Notes under the pieces: model-generated
What the model was told of the DNA's origin: nothing
Databases searched by the model: none
Seen by the model: only the letters and a program-made list of their open reading frames with translations
Shown here: positions 36,486 to 44,839 of the stretch, piece by piece
Layout of the letters: each line of letters starts with the position of its first letter
Numbering within the stretch: position 1 is the first letter of the stretch
From: Dyadobacter koreensis
GTDB taxonomy: Bacteria > Bacteroidota > Bacteroidia > Cytophagales > Spirosomataceae
DNA length: 64,000 nt
Reading direction: 5' to 3'
NCBI RefSeq assembly: GCF_900108855.1
Contig: NZ_FNXY01000002.1
Span: 422,337-486,336 of the forward strand
Made by a program: the position numbers and the translations under genes

Positions 36486-37211
36486 ATGCAAAGAATTTCG
36501 CTGCTCTTCCTGATTTTGAGCGTCATTGTATTCAAATCTTACGGTCAAAATCTTAATACCCTAACAGCAAAAGAGAAGAAGGATGGCTGGAAACTCTTGT
36601 TTGACGGAAAGGATCTGAAAGGATGGCACGCCTATGGCGGAAGCACGATCGGTTCGGCATGGATTATCGAACAGGGAGCAATTAAACTGAATGTTCCTGA
36701 ACGATCCGGCAACAAGGCAAAAAACGGAGGAGATATCGTAATTGATGAGTCGGTTACTGGTGATTTCGAATTTAAAGCGGAATGGAAAGTAAGTAAATAT
36801 GCAAACAGTGGGATTTTCTTTTTTGTAACAGAATCTGCAAAATATAAAAATATGCACGATACCGGCCTAGAATTGCAGGTTATTGACGATAAAATTTACG
36901 AAGGTGCAAAGGAAAATACACATCGGGCCAGTGACTTTTTTGGTATAGCCAACGCTCGTCTGCGTGAAGGAAATCCGGAAGGGGAGTGGAACCAGATTCA
37001 TTTCATCCTCCGAAAAAATAAATTGACTGTACTTCAAAATGGTTTTATTGTGCAGGAACATGATCTTGCCGGAAAAGACTGGAAGGACCGGGTTTCAAAA
37101 AGTGGTTTAAAGGAAGCCCCAATCTCGAAGGGCAATTATAATGGAAAGATTGGGTTACAGGATTGGGGTAGTACCGTTTGGTATCGAAACATAAAACTAC
37201 TACGACTATAA
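36486..37211 (+). CDS. DUF1080 (3-keto-disaccharide hydrolase-like) secreted protein
   Basis: A 241-residue secreted protein with a signal peptide ending near SYGQ. The core is a concanavalin-like jelly roll with GWKLLFDGKDLKGWHAYGG at the start, GDFEFKAEWKVSKYANSGIFF in the middle, and IGLQDWGSTVWYRNIKLLRL at the end, all family signatures. Some members hydrolyse 3-keto-glycosides made by partner dehydrogenases; others bind glycans. No such dehydrogenase is encoded beside it. It begins 12 bases after a hairpin that probably ends the GH65 transcript. Confidence 0.88.
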   Translation: MQRISLLFLILSVIVFKSYGQNLNTLTAKEKKDGWKLLFDGKDLKGWHAYGGSTIGSAWIIEQGAIKLNVPERSGNKAKNGGDIVIDESVTGDFEFKAEWKVSKYANSGIFFFVTESAKYKNMHDTGLELQVIDDKIYEGAKENTHRASDFFGIANARLREGNPEGEWNQIHFILRKNKLTVLQNGFIVQEHDLAGKDWKDRVSKSGLKEAPISKGNYNGKIGLQDWGSTVWYRNIKLLRL

Positions 37212-37327
37212 GTTTTCTTATTATAAGAAAAAATTATATAAAAACGTTATTATTGAACGGTGGGTAATTATTAATTGCTAATGTTCTTGATTTATAGTAG
37301 GTTAGTGACCTCGGTGTCTTATAAATC

Positions 37328-39607
37328 ATGATAAGAAAATTCGTCTGGTTAGGTTGGAGCGTAGTATTTTCGATGGTGTTTTTGGTACTTTTAAACCATC
37401 CCGCATCAGCGCAGGATTTTAGTGTTTGTCAGCGAAACCTAAAAGAACTGCTGGAAACCTTCAACCGATCTTTTGAAGAAAATAACCCGGCTTTGCTGAA
37501 AGCTCCTGAATATCAGCGGCAACTTCGCGAACTTCAAACAGAATTCCTCAAATATCACAAGCAGTCGTACATGCCGATTGATTCGGTTCAGCGACTCAAC
37601 AATGAAGCTATAATTCTTGCTTTGTCGGGAAGTTATCACAAATCACTTCACATCATGGAAGGCCTGGAATTGTCTGAAGCTGACGTTCTGGCAAAGTACA
37701 ACCGGGGCTTGTTCAATCTTTTAAACCGTAAATATGATGCGGCAAGAACTGATTTTACCGACACGCCAAGCAATTCTTTTGGTGTTGTAAATTCGCTGGT
37801 TTCCTACGGGAAACAAAAAAAGTTTTCAGATGGACTGTCATTCGCTCAGGGAAGTCAACAGAAAAATTCAGCTGGAAAATACAATTACAATATCGGGCTG
37901 ATGCAAAAGTTGAGTGGATTTTATCCTGAAGCGGTAGACGAATTCACGTCCGCTATTCGCCAGAAAGATGAGGTTATGGCTTACAGACTGCAACGCGGAG
38001 ATCTGTATATGAGGACTGGAAATCAGAAAAAGGCTGTAAAAGATTTTGAAAAAGTAGCACGCAGGCACCCGAAAGCTCAGATCCGGTATGCCAATGCGCT
38101 ACTTTCGCTGAATCAGTTTTCGAACGCAGTTTCTATTTTTCAAAAATATCTTGAAAGTGAAGATAAAACTTTCAGAGGAGATGCTTATCTGGGTCTTGCA
38201 CATTCCTACTACGGTTTAAATCAGGTACTTGAAGCGCAAAAATATTACCGTATGGCGTCTACGCTTAAACGGGAAACACCTTCATTGTTGTCAGGAATCG
38301 GTAATACACATTTGTCGAATCACGAATATCAGCTGGCTTATAATTCCTTCGACCGGGCGATTAAAAAGGACACTTCCTATTTGCCGGCATATCTTGGAAG
38401 GGCCGTATCGCAGTATGGGATGAAGAAATTTGATTTATGCCTGTTGGATTTCAAAAAGGCTGAGTCGCTTATGGATCCTGATAATAAGTTTTATGCGGAT
38501 CTGTTCGTGACGAGAGGATTTGCCCGTTATTATTTAAAAAATTCCAAAGGAGCCCAGGAAGATTTTGCTGCTGCTATCCGGTTGGACGGAACGCGTTATG
38601 AGGCTTTGGCCGGAATGAGCAGTATTATGATCGACCAGAAGCGATTTTCTGAAGCCGGGCAGTTTCTGGCAAAAGCGTTAAATTATGAACAAAAATACGA
38701 CCGCATGTGGAGCAATTACGGAAATTTGCTGCTGCATTTCGATATGTTCAAAAAAGGCTATGATGTATTCAAAAAAGCAATTTCGCTGAACCGGGAGAAT
38801 ATCAAAGCACAGAACGGATGGGGTGTCGTATTATTGGAAAATGACCAGCTGGACAAGTCAATGGCGCTGTTTGACAGTTTGGTCAAAGAAAATCCGGATC
38901 TTCCTTATCTGCATAACAACCATGGGATTGTGCAGGCATATCTGGGGAACCGTCACGAACAAAGACGCCAGATTGATGATGCAAACACCAGATATGATGG
39001 TGCGTTTAAAGATTTTCAGACCGCCATGCAGGTTGCTCCTTCCAGGAAGTTTTACAATGTTAATCAAGGGAACGTATACCGATACTGGCAGAAATATGAC
39101 GAGGCTTCTCTGAGTTACCAAAGTTATCAGGATAAAAGTGCTTTAAACAATACGGCTGTGATGTATGCCGGTCAGCAGCGCATGAAAGATGCACAATACT
39201 ATCTTGGTGTTGCTATTCAGATAGACTCGCTGCATCGGGTTTTTCAGTATAATCTGGCAATTCTGATGAAAGGGAAACAACAGGAAATGATGAAACTCGT
39301 TGCATCCGCGGGAGACGACGGGCCTTATTCGGATATTGCTATTAAATACAGTCGGGATGGATTTGTAACACTTTATCTGTACGATTACGAATACGACACG
39401 CTGGCTTTTCAGGGACGGCACTATATGCCTTTACCGGTAGCGGAATACAAAGAAGATTATTTTATTCCTGAATATGATTTTAAACTTCTTCCGTATTCAA
39501 AAAAGAAAGATTCTCCAAAGAAGAAAGAGCCTACATACAAATCTCAGAAAGTAAAGATGCCTGGTAGAAAAGGTAAGAGCGGAACGAAATGTCCTGTTCT
39601 CAGTTAA
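37328..39607 (+). CDS. Secreted tetratricopeptide repeat protein
   Basis: A 759-residue protein with a signal peptide (hydrophobic about 8-26, ending ASAQ). From about residue 100 to 640 it is built from TPR units, seen as repeated Ala/Gly-Tyr patterns such as GLMQKLSGFYPEAVDEFTSA, ALLSLNQFSNAVSIF and GNLLLHFDMFKKGYDVFKKA. The C-terminus is Lys/Pro-rich and ends KCPVLS. TPR arrays hold protein complexes; here the location is periplasmic or surface-exposed. No enzymatic domain is visible. It is flanked by a convergent response-regulator gene with a 112-bp gap. Confidence 0.85.
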   Translation: MIRKFVWLGWSVVFSMVFLVLLNHPASAQDFSVCQRNLKELLETFNRSFEENNPALLKAPEYQRQLRELQTEFLKYHKQSYMPIDSVQRLNNEAIILALSGSYHKSLHIMEGLELSEADVLAKYNRGLFNLLNRKYDAARTDFTDTPSNSFGVVNSLVSYGKQKKFSDGLSFAQGSQQKNSAGKYNYNIGLMQKLSGFYPEAVDEFTSAIRQKDEVMAYRLQRGDLYMRTGNQKKAVKDFEKVARRHPKAQIRYANALLSLNQFSNAVSIFQKYLESEDKTFRGDAYLGLAHSYYGLNQVLEAQKYYRMASTLKRETPSLLSGIGNTHLSNHEYQLAYNSFDRAIKKDTSYLPAYLGRAVSQYGMKKFDLCLLDFKKAESLMDPDNKFYADLFVTRGFARYYLKNSKGAQEDFAAAIRLDGTRYEALAGMSSIMIDQKRFSEAGQFLAKALNYEQKYDRMWSNYGNLLLHFDMFKKGYDVFKKAISLNRENIKAQNGWGVVLLENDQLDKSMALFDSLVKENPDLPYLHNNHGIVQAYLGNRHEQRRQIDDANTRYDGAFKDFQTAMQVAPSRKFYNVNQGNVYRYWQKYDEASLSYQSYQDKSALNNTAVMYAGQQRMKDAQYYLGVAIQIDSLHRVFQYNLAILMKGKQQEMMKLVASAGDDGPYSDIAIKYSRDGFVTLYLYDYEYDTLAFQGRHYMPLPVAEYKEDYFIPEYDFKLLPYSKKKDSPKKKEPTYKSQKVKMPGRKGKSGTKCPVLS

Positions 39608-39719
39608 AACTTGTATAAGTAAAGTGACTTGTTTTTACTGTGAATAAAGCTCCACAGACGTGCGATTTATCTACTCACATGGGGAATTTACAGCTTATTT
39701 ATGGGGATTTTTTAAAAAA

Positions 39720-40088
39720 TCAGCCCTCCTGAGAGTTGAAAAGATTCTTTACTTCGACAAAACTGATCGGCTTATCCAGGAAATAATCCGCTCCTTTTTT
39801 TAGAGCCTCTTCCCGAAGATTGGTCATGGCGCTCATCATTACCACCTTTCTGTTGTATTCATCACCTGACTTTTTGATGTGCTCAATTTCATTGATGCCT
39901 TTTCCGTCTGGTAAATTGTTGTCAATGAAGACCCATTCCGGGTTTAATTGATTAATATAGGCCTTTCCTTCAGTAAGTGTAGTAGCGATCCTGACCGTGT
40001 CAGGAGTTTTTACGTTAAGCTGTTTAACCAGAAAATTACGCATCAATATCCCCAAATCTTTTTCATCCTCAATAATTACAATTTTCAT
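39720..40088 (-). CDS. Single-domain response regulator
   Basis: A 122-residue receiver with no output domain. The acidic pocket is IIEDEKD, the phosphoacceptor Asp is in VFIDNNLPDGKG, and the conserved Lys is in FLDKPISF. It could shuttle phosphate or act by protein contact. No kinase is adjacent in an operon; a kinase gene lies about 1.6 kb away at 41669-43111. Its 5' side opens on the 403-bp region before the YtxH gene. Confidence 0.88.
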   Translation of the reverse strand: MKIVIIEDEKDLGILMRNFLVKQLNVKTPDTVRIATTLTEGKAYINQLNPEWVFIDNNLPDGKGINEIEHIKKSGDEYNRKVVMMSAMTNLREEALKKGADYFLDKPISFVEVKNLFNSQEG

Positions 40089-40344
40089 GGTCAGAATTCT
40101 TAATCTATAATATGTAACTTAGGAAAGTGTTGAGTTGTGGACAGATTTTACAAAAAGCTTATTTTCCAAGTGTATTCAACAGAATTACAATTTGTTTTAA
40201 CAATAATCTTGCCATTAAAAAGAGATTAGAAGCGCAAAACATTTTTCAAAAGGCAAGCCAAGTTGTAAGGTTACCCATAGTGTAGAAACCTGTTCCAACT
40301 TTGTGTAGTAATAATTTTGAATAACTGCGTTTTGTGGTCAATTT

Positions 40345-40352
40345 TATCTTTG
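40345..40352 (+). promoter_or_regulatory. Candidate -7 element for the YtxH gene
   Basis: TATCTTTG fits TAnnTTTG exactly. The nearest TTTG boxes are 10 bases (40331-40334) and 25 bases (40316-40319) upstream, so the -33 spacing is not ideal. The leader would be about 135 nt. Confidence 0.35.
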
Positions 40353-40457
40353 AATTGTTATATTTTTAAAAATAAATAGTTGATAACCAGTTGTTTATGT
40401 GAAGGTTTTTATTTGAGATTTTTTGCGGAACAAGTTTTTAAGTATAGAGAAAATATA

Positions 40458-40491
40458 ATTTAAAATTTATTATCATTTAAAATTCATTGTC
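40458..40491. repeat. Two-copy 17-bp tandem repeat abutting the YtxH start codon
   Basis: Two adjacent 17-bp units, 40458-40474 and 40475-40491, differ at only two positions, and the second ends at the base before the ATG. The unit begins ATTTAAAATT. It occupies the ribosome-binding region and has no purine-rich Shine-Dalgarno sequence. Confidence 0.7.
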
Positions 40492-40779
40492 ATGATAAAC
40501 GGTAAAGTTTTTTGGGGAATAGTGACCGCAGCAGCGGCAGGTGCAGTGATAGGAATGCTTTTCGCTCCTGAAGAAGGAACACAGACAAGAAAGAAGATCA
40601 AGAAAAAAACAAATAGCCTTGCAAGCGAGTTAATAGAGGCTCTTGAAAAAAGCAAAGAAAAAGCAGTTAGCTCTGCAGAAGAGTTAAAAAATAAAGGCCA
40701 GCGATATAAAGATGACCTTATAGATAAAGCAGAAGAACTTGCGGACGACGCTGCCGATGAGGTGAGCAGATATAACTAA
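40492..40779 (+). CDS. YtxH-like small membrane/stress protein
   Basis: A 95-residue protein. Residues 5-25 form a small-residue membrane helix ending in GMLFAPEEGTQTRKKI, the hallmark of the YtxH (gas-vesicle-like GvpP) family. The rest is a charged amphipathic helix rich in Lys/Glu/Ala. Homologues are often induced by stress, but no biochemical function is established. It is followed by a hairpin and then another small protein gene 81 bp downstream; the two are probably co-regulated. Confidence 0.85.
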   Translation: MINGKVFWGIVTAAAAGAVIGMLFAPEEGTQTRKKIKKKTNSLASELIEALEKSKEKAVSSAEELKNKGQRYKDDLIDKAEELADDAADEVSRYN

Positions 40780-40806
40780 TTCAGCTGAATAGCACAACAA
40801 AGACCA

Positions 40807-40840
40807 TTTATCCGGGTGACATTCATGTTGCCTGGATAAA
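40807..40840 (+). terminator. Hairpin between the two small-protein genes
   Basis: TTTATCCGGG at 40807-40816 pairs with CCTGGATAAA at 40831-40840 (one G-U), and the interior ACAT/ATGT can pair too. Only a short A/T tract follows. It may attenuate transcription into the next gene, or protect the YtxH mRNA 3' end. Confidence 0.5.
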
Positions 40841-40860
40841 AATCTAAACTAAATAAAATC

Positions 40861-41187
40861 ATGAAAAATAAAACGATTGGAAAAGCTGAGCACTCAATTC
40901 TTTCAGCTGCGTCTTACACAAAAGATCTGTTGTCTGTATCTGCTCCCGGCGGCGTTGCAGGGAAAGGTGTTGAACTTGGTATGGGAGCAATGCTTGCTAA
41001 AACCGCATTGAAAAGACTACCCGTTCCCTTCAATTTTCTGGCGCCGATTATCGTGGAAAAAGTAATTCTGAAGCATGGTGTTGAAGAAGGCAGGGAGATT
41101 TTACTGAAGGGTTTGAAATGGATTAAAAATGCCACGGAAGAAACCGAAGATAAAGTTATGGCCCAGAAGTCTACTGTCAATCTCTAA
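40861..41187 (+). CDS. Small conserved-looking protein of unknown function
   Basis: A 108-residue protein I do not recognise. Residues about 25-60 contain a glycine/alanine-rich stretch (PGGVAGKGVELGMGAMLAKTAL) and a hydrophobic FNFLAPIIVEKVIL segment that may be membrane-associated. The C-terminal part is charged and helical. It follows the YtxH gene on the same strand, and its stop codon directly abuts the stop of the convergent response-regulator gene with no bases between. Its position hints at a stress-linked envelope role only. Confidence 0.65.
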   Translation: MKNKTIGKAEHSILSAASYTKDLLSVSAPGGVAGKGVELGMGAMLAKTALKRLPVPFNFLAPIIVEKVILKHGVEEGREILLKGLKWIKNATEETEDKVMAQKSTVNL

Positions 41188-41604
41188 CTAGCAGGAGATA
41201 GCTTTTGGCTGTAACCAAAACTTGTGTACGTTTAGCACGAGATCTTTTAGTTCCTCATAACTGGAAGGTTTCACAATATAACAGTTTGCTCCAAGCTGAT
41301 AAGAAGCTACAACATCATCAGGAGCATTGGATGTGCTGAAAATTATGATCGGCACATCATCCCACTTTGTATTTTTTCTGATCACTCTCAGCACCTCTCT
41401 TCCGTCCCTTTTTGGCATATTAAGATCCAGGAAAATCAGATTAGGTGCATCTTGATTTTCTTCTGCGATATAGTATTCAAGTAATTGCTCTCCGTCTTCG
41501 AAAAAGACAATTCTATTGATCAGGTCATTATCTTCAAAGGCAGCCTGCACAAGGAAACGATCATCCGCATCATCGTCGGCCATCAAAATTTGTCCGTTAT
41601 TCAT
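41188..41604 (-). CDS. Rcp1-type single-domain response regulator
   Basis: A 138-residue receiver-only protein. ADDDADDRFLVQAAFEDN carries the acidic residues, IFLDLNMPKRDG the phosphoacceptor Asp, and CYIVKPSSYEE the conserved Lys. The long insert after the Asp is typical of the Rcp1 subgroup that partners SHDLQEPLRK-type kinases. The adjacent gene upstream on the same strand (64 bp away) encodes exactly such a kinase, so they are probably a functional pair. Confidence 0.9.
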   Translation of the reverse strand: MNNGQILMADDDADDRFLVQAAFEDNDLINRIVFFEDGEQLLEYYIAEENQDAPNLIFLDLNMPKRDGREVLRVIRKNTKWDDVPIIIFSTSNAPDDVVASYQLGANCYIVKPSSYEELKDLVLNVHKFWLQPKAISC

Positions 41605-41668
41605 GAGGGATAATCAGAATGTAACGCCAGGGAAATTAATTTCAAACATTATGACAATTTCAGGTTAG

Positions 41669-43111
41669 TCAGGTCAGCATGGATTCTGTCGGCAAATATA
41701 TATAAAAATTCGACCCTTCGCCTTCCGTACTTTCAGCGAAAATATATCCGTTATGATTCGACACTACTCTTTTGCAGATTGCCAGTCCGATACCCGTTCC
41801 TGCAAATTCATTTCTCGCATGCAGCCTTTTAAAAATAATAAAAATCTTGTCTGCAAATTCTTTTTTGAAACCGATTCCATTATCTGCAAATTTTATCTGG
41901 TGAAACTGGATATCCTGATGAGAAGGTTTTACGCCAGGAATTATTTCTCCGTCTACAAGTCTGTGCGTAATCCGGATAACAGGTCTGACATTCTCATGAC
42001 GATATTTTATAGAATTGGATAGCAAATTTTGAAATAACTGAACAATTTGCGAATTATATCCCTCCACCGAGGGAAGTGATTCGCTATGGATGGAAGCTTT
42101 ATTTTCCATGATCACTTCGGAAAGATTAGACTTCGCTTCGGAAAGACATGTATTTAAGTTGATGATTTTAGCTTCGGTGCCCGTTTTTACAATTCGTGAA
42201 AAAGACAGTAAATCACTGATCAGATTTTGCATCCGCTGGGCTGAGTTATCTATTTTTTCCAGCATCTGAAATACCTCGCCCGAAAGCTCAGATTTATATT
42301 TTGCCACAAGCCTGTCGGAAAAAGATCTTATTTTTCGCAGCGGTTCCTGCAGGTCATGTGATGCAACATAGGCAAATTGTTCCAGCTCACTGTTAGAGCG
42401 ATTCAGGTTCTCAATCTTGTTTTCGAGATCAACCCGGTAGAACTTATTTCTTCGCAATTCCCGGTCTAACAGCACGAACGCAGAGGAAAGAAAAACTACG
42501 GCAACAAGCATAATAATCCAGTTGTAGCGGTAAACCTGCTGCATATAATTGTCGCGGCTTTGGAGACGCGTGTACATCAGCTGATCTTCCAGTTTATTCA
42601 TTTCACCGATTAGTTTGATCATCGAAGCAATCTCTTCGTTTTTTCGTTTATAGAGTGCGTTTACGGCTCCCGGATTAATCAAAGTCGCTGGCCGTGAGAG
42701 GCGTTCGCTGTAATCACAGAATTTGCCAGCATGTTCTTTAAGAAAATTAAGGCGCTTACGCTGTGCACCATCGTCCTTAATCAGAGAATCTATTTTTTTT
42801 GTGATCTCAGGTACAACTTTTATTGCGGCAAGAGTTTTGTTTATATAAACGGTATCTTTTAAAAAAATATAGGAATCAGCATGGTAAGTTGTTTCATATA
42901 TAGCAGAAGATAGCTTGTTAAGTCCGCTGATTACATGCTGTGTCTGATTGACTTTTTCTGAGTAATTGACCAGTTCCTGATTAATTTCATTGTAACTATA
43001 TGAAAGTGCAATGATTAGTACCAGAGAAGTGCCAAAAAGAAACCTTGTAATAAGCGATAATTGTTGTTCACTAAGACTTCGGCGAAGAAGCGTGTATGTA
43101 GACAGTTTCAT
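41669..43111 (-). CDS. Sensor histidine kinase with CHASE3-like N-terminal sensor
   Basis: A 480-residue kinase. Two helices (about 18-38 and 195-215) enclose a helical extracytoplasmic region of about 150 residues that looks like CHASE3. A coiled coil leads into HisKA with YVASHDLQEPLRKIRSF (phospho-His), followed by HATPase_c with LLSNSIKYRH, DNGIGF and GTGIGLAICKRVV. This bacteriophytochrome-like HisKA subgroup recurs in the kinase at 46281. It precedes the Rcp1-like receiver gene and diverges from rpoN. Confidence 0.9.
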   Translation of the reverse strand: MKLSTYTLLRRSLSEQQLSLITRFLFGTSLVLIIALSYSYNEINQELVNYSEKVNQTQHVISGLNKLSSAIYETTYHADSYIFLKDTVYINKTLAAIKVVPEITKKIDSLIKDDGAQRKRLNFLKEHAGKFCDYSERLSRPATLINPGAVNALYKRKNEEIASMIKLIGEMNKLEDQLMYTRLQSRDNYMQQVYRYNWIIMLVAVVFLSSAFVLLDRELRRNKFYRVDLENKIENLNRSNSELEQFAYVASHDLQEPLRKIRSFSDRLVAKYKSELSGEVFQMLEKIDNSAQRMQNLISDLLSFSRIVKTGTEAKIINLNTCLSEAKSNLSEVIMENKASIHSESLPSVEGYNSQIVQLFQNLLSNSIKYRHENVRPVIRITHRLVDGEIIPGVKPSHQDIQFHQIKFADNGIGFKKEFADKIFIIFKRLHARNEFAGTGIGLAICKRVVSNHNGYIFAESTEGEGSNFYIYLPTESMLT

Positions 43112-43365
43112 AAATTAGGCTTTGTGTGAAAAATCTACATTCCGAATTAATATACTCAGTGTGTGGAAATATGTACGCAATATTTGCACTTTGCTGATTA
43201 AGGTTAAGTAAGTTAGGATAAAGTGTAGTAAATTTAAAAGATGTATGCAATAAGTCAACGAGAGTGGCCCTTTTGATGTGAGGTTCCGGTGTCGTCCGGA
43301 ATATACAGGTTTCAGTTTCAAACGATATCATTAAAGAGAACTTTTAAAATTAGAATAATTGCTCT

Positions 43366-44817
43366 ATGCAAAGACAAACGCAGACGCAACGACAAACCCT
43401 TAAATATTCTCCCCTTCAAATTCAAATGCTTAATCTGCTGCATTTGACCACGATGGAGCTTGAACAAAGAATTAAAGAAGAATTGGAGGAAAACCCTGTA
43501 CTTGAAGAGGGAAAAGAGGAAACAACATCTGAAGATACGGTTGATGAATTTCAAGATGCGGACGATACGTCCGGATCAGGAGAAGAGGATTATCCTACCG
43601 TTCAGGATTATCAGGATTGGGATGAGTTCAGAGACGATGATATCCCTGATTATAAAACATATGCCAATAATCAATCTGCTGATAATGAGCTATATACTCG
43701 TCCAATGGTGGAGTCTATATCCTTCCGTGACGATCTGAAGCAGCAGGTTCATTTTTTAAGACTAGACGAAAGACAACAGCTGGTAGCCGATTTTATCCTC
43801 GATTCACTTGACGAAGATGGATTTTTGAGGCGCGAGAGCGAAGTTATCGCTGACGATATATCTTTTGCCAACAGCATGTTTATCGATACCGAAGAGGTTG
43901 AATTGATGCTTCGCGTGATTCAGCAGCTTGATCCTCCGGGAATTGCAGCCAAAGATCTGAGAGAATGTTTGCTGATCCAATTGCAACGTATAGAAAACCA
44001 GGACGAATGCTGGGGCTGGGCTTACAAGATTGTTTCTGATACGTTTGATGAGTTAGGTTCGCGGAATTATGATAAAATAATGCGTGTTTTATCAATCGAC
44101 GAAGAGTGTTTGAAAAAAGCTATTCAGCTCATTACCACACTCAACCCTAAACCTGCATCAGGGCTCCGCAATGATAGTCTTGTAAACGAAAGTATCAAAC
44201 CGGATTTTATGCTTCGTTACGTCGAAGATGGCGAAATTGAGGTGCAGCTCACCTGGGGAAATAGTCCTGCTTTGCGACTGAATAAACTGTTCACACAAAT
44301 GGCTGAGCAGAAAATTGATAAGGCGACAAATCAGTTTTTGAAAAATAAAATGAATTCTGCGAAGTGGTTCATCGATGCGATCAAGCAACGTGAAAACACG
44401 ATGTTAAGCACATTGCGCGCCATTGTGAAACTTCAATACGATTATTTTCAAACCGGAGATATCAAGAAATTACGTCCGATGATCCTGAAAGATGTGGCGG
44501 AAATTATTGATATGGACATTTCAACCGTGTCACGCGTCACGACAAATAAATACGTACAGACTCCTTTTGGTATTGTTTTATTAAAGGATCTGTTTACCGA
44601 AGGCGTGACCAACGAAGACGGAACCGAAGTTTCAAACCGGGAAATTCAGGAAGCTATCAGGGAAATTACGGCAGCGGAGGATAAAAGACATCCATTCAAT
44701 GATCAGCAGATTACAGATCTGTTATCGGAAAAAGGATATTCAGTTGCGCGTCGTACGGTTGCCAAATACAGAGAGCAATTAAATATTCCAACCGCTCGAC
44801 TGCGGGTTACAATTTAA
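43366..44817 (+). CDS. rpoN: RNA polymerase sigma-54 factor
   Basis: A 483-residue sigma-54. Region I is Gln/Leu-rich at the start (QTQRQTLKYSPLQIQMLNLL), followed by an acidic region II to about residue 120. The core-binding domain includes LDSLDEDGFL and the LDPPGIAAKDLRECLLIQL motif. The helix-turn-helix contains DVAEIIDMDISTVSRVTTNKYVQTPFG, and the RpoN box ARRTVAKYREQL lies near the C-terminus. It directs RNA polymerase to -24/-12 promoters and needs an AAA+ activator, encoded immediately downstream after 22 bp. Confidence 0.96.
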   Translation: MQRQTQTQRQTLKYSPLQIQMLNLLHLTTMELEQRIKEELEENPVLEEGKEETTSEDTVDEFQDADDTSGSGEEDYPTVQDYQDWDEFRDDDIPDYKTYANNQSADNELYTRPMVESISFRDDLKQQVHFLRLDERQQLVADFILDSLDEDGFLRRESEVIADDISFANSMFIDTEEVELMLRVIQQLDPPGIAAKDLRECLLIQLQRIENQDECWGWAYKIVSDTFDELGSRNYDKIMRVLSIDEECLKKAIQLITTLNPKPASGLRNDSLVNESIKPDFMLRYVEDGEIEVQLTWGNSPALRLNKLFTQMAEQKIDKATNQFLKNKMNSAKWFIDAIKQRENTMLSTLRAIVKLQYDYFQTGDIKKLRPMILKDVAEIIDMDISTVSRVTTNKYVQTPFGIVLLKDLFTEGVTNEDGTEVSNREIQEAIREITAAEDKRHPFNDQQITDLLSEKGYSVARRTVAKYREQLNIPTARLRVTI

Positions 44818-44839
44818 TTAAGAAAGCACTTTATTCCAC

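Larger units (their letters stand above)
40089..40491. other. 403-bp divergent intergenic region upstream of the YtxH gene
   Basis: This AT-rich region has no supportable gene. It contains a TATCTTTG -7 match at 40345-40352 (plus strand) and, immediately before the YtxH start, a 17-bp tandem duplication at 40458-40491. No promoter for the minus-strand receiver gene stands out. Confidence 0.5.

Noticed and set aside
37212..37327. Hairpin TTTTCTTA-TTA-TAAGAAAA near 37213 as a terminator
   Set aside because: The stem is almost entirely A/T and weak, with no GC core; it could end the DUF1080 transcript but the evidence is too thin to list as a feature.
43112..43365. Regulatory RNA or promoter in the gap between the CHASE3-like kinase and rpoN
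   Set aside because: No TAnnTTTG match with proper spacing and no stable long hairpin could be found by eye on either strand.
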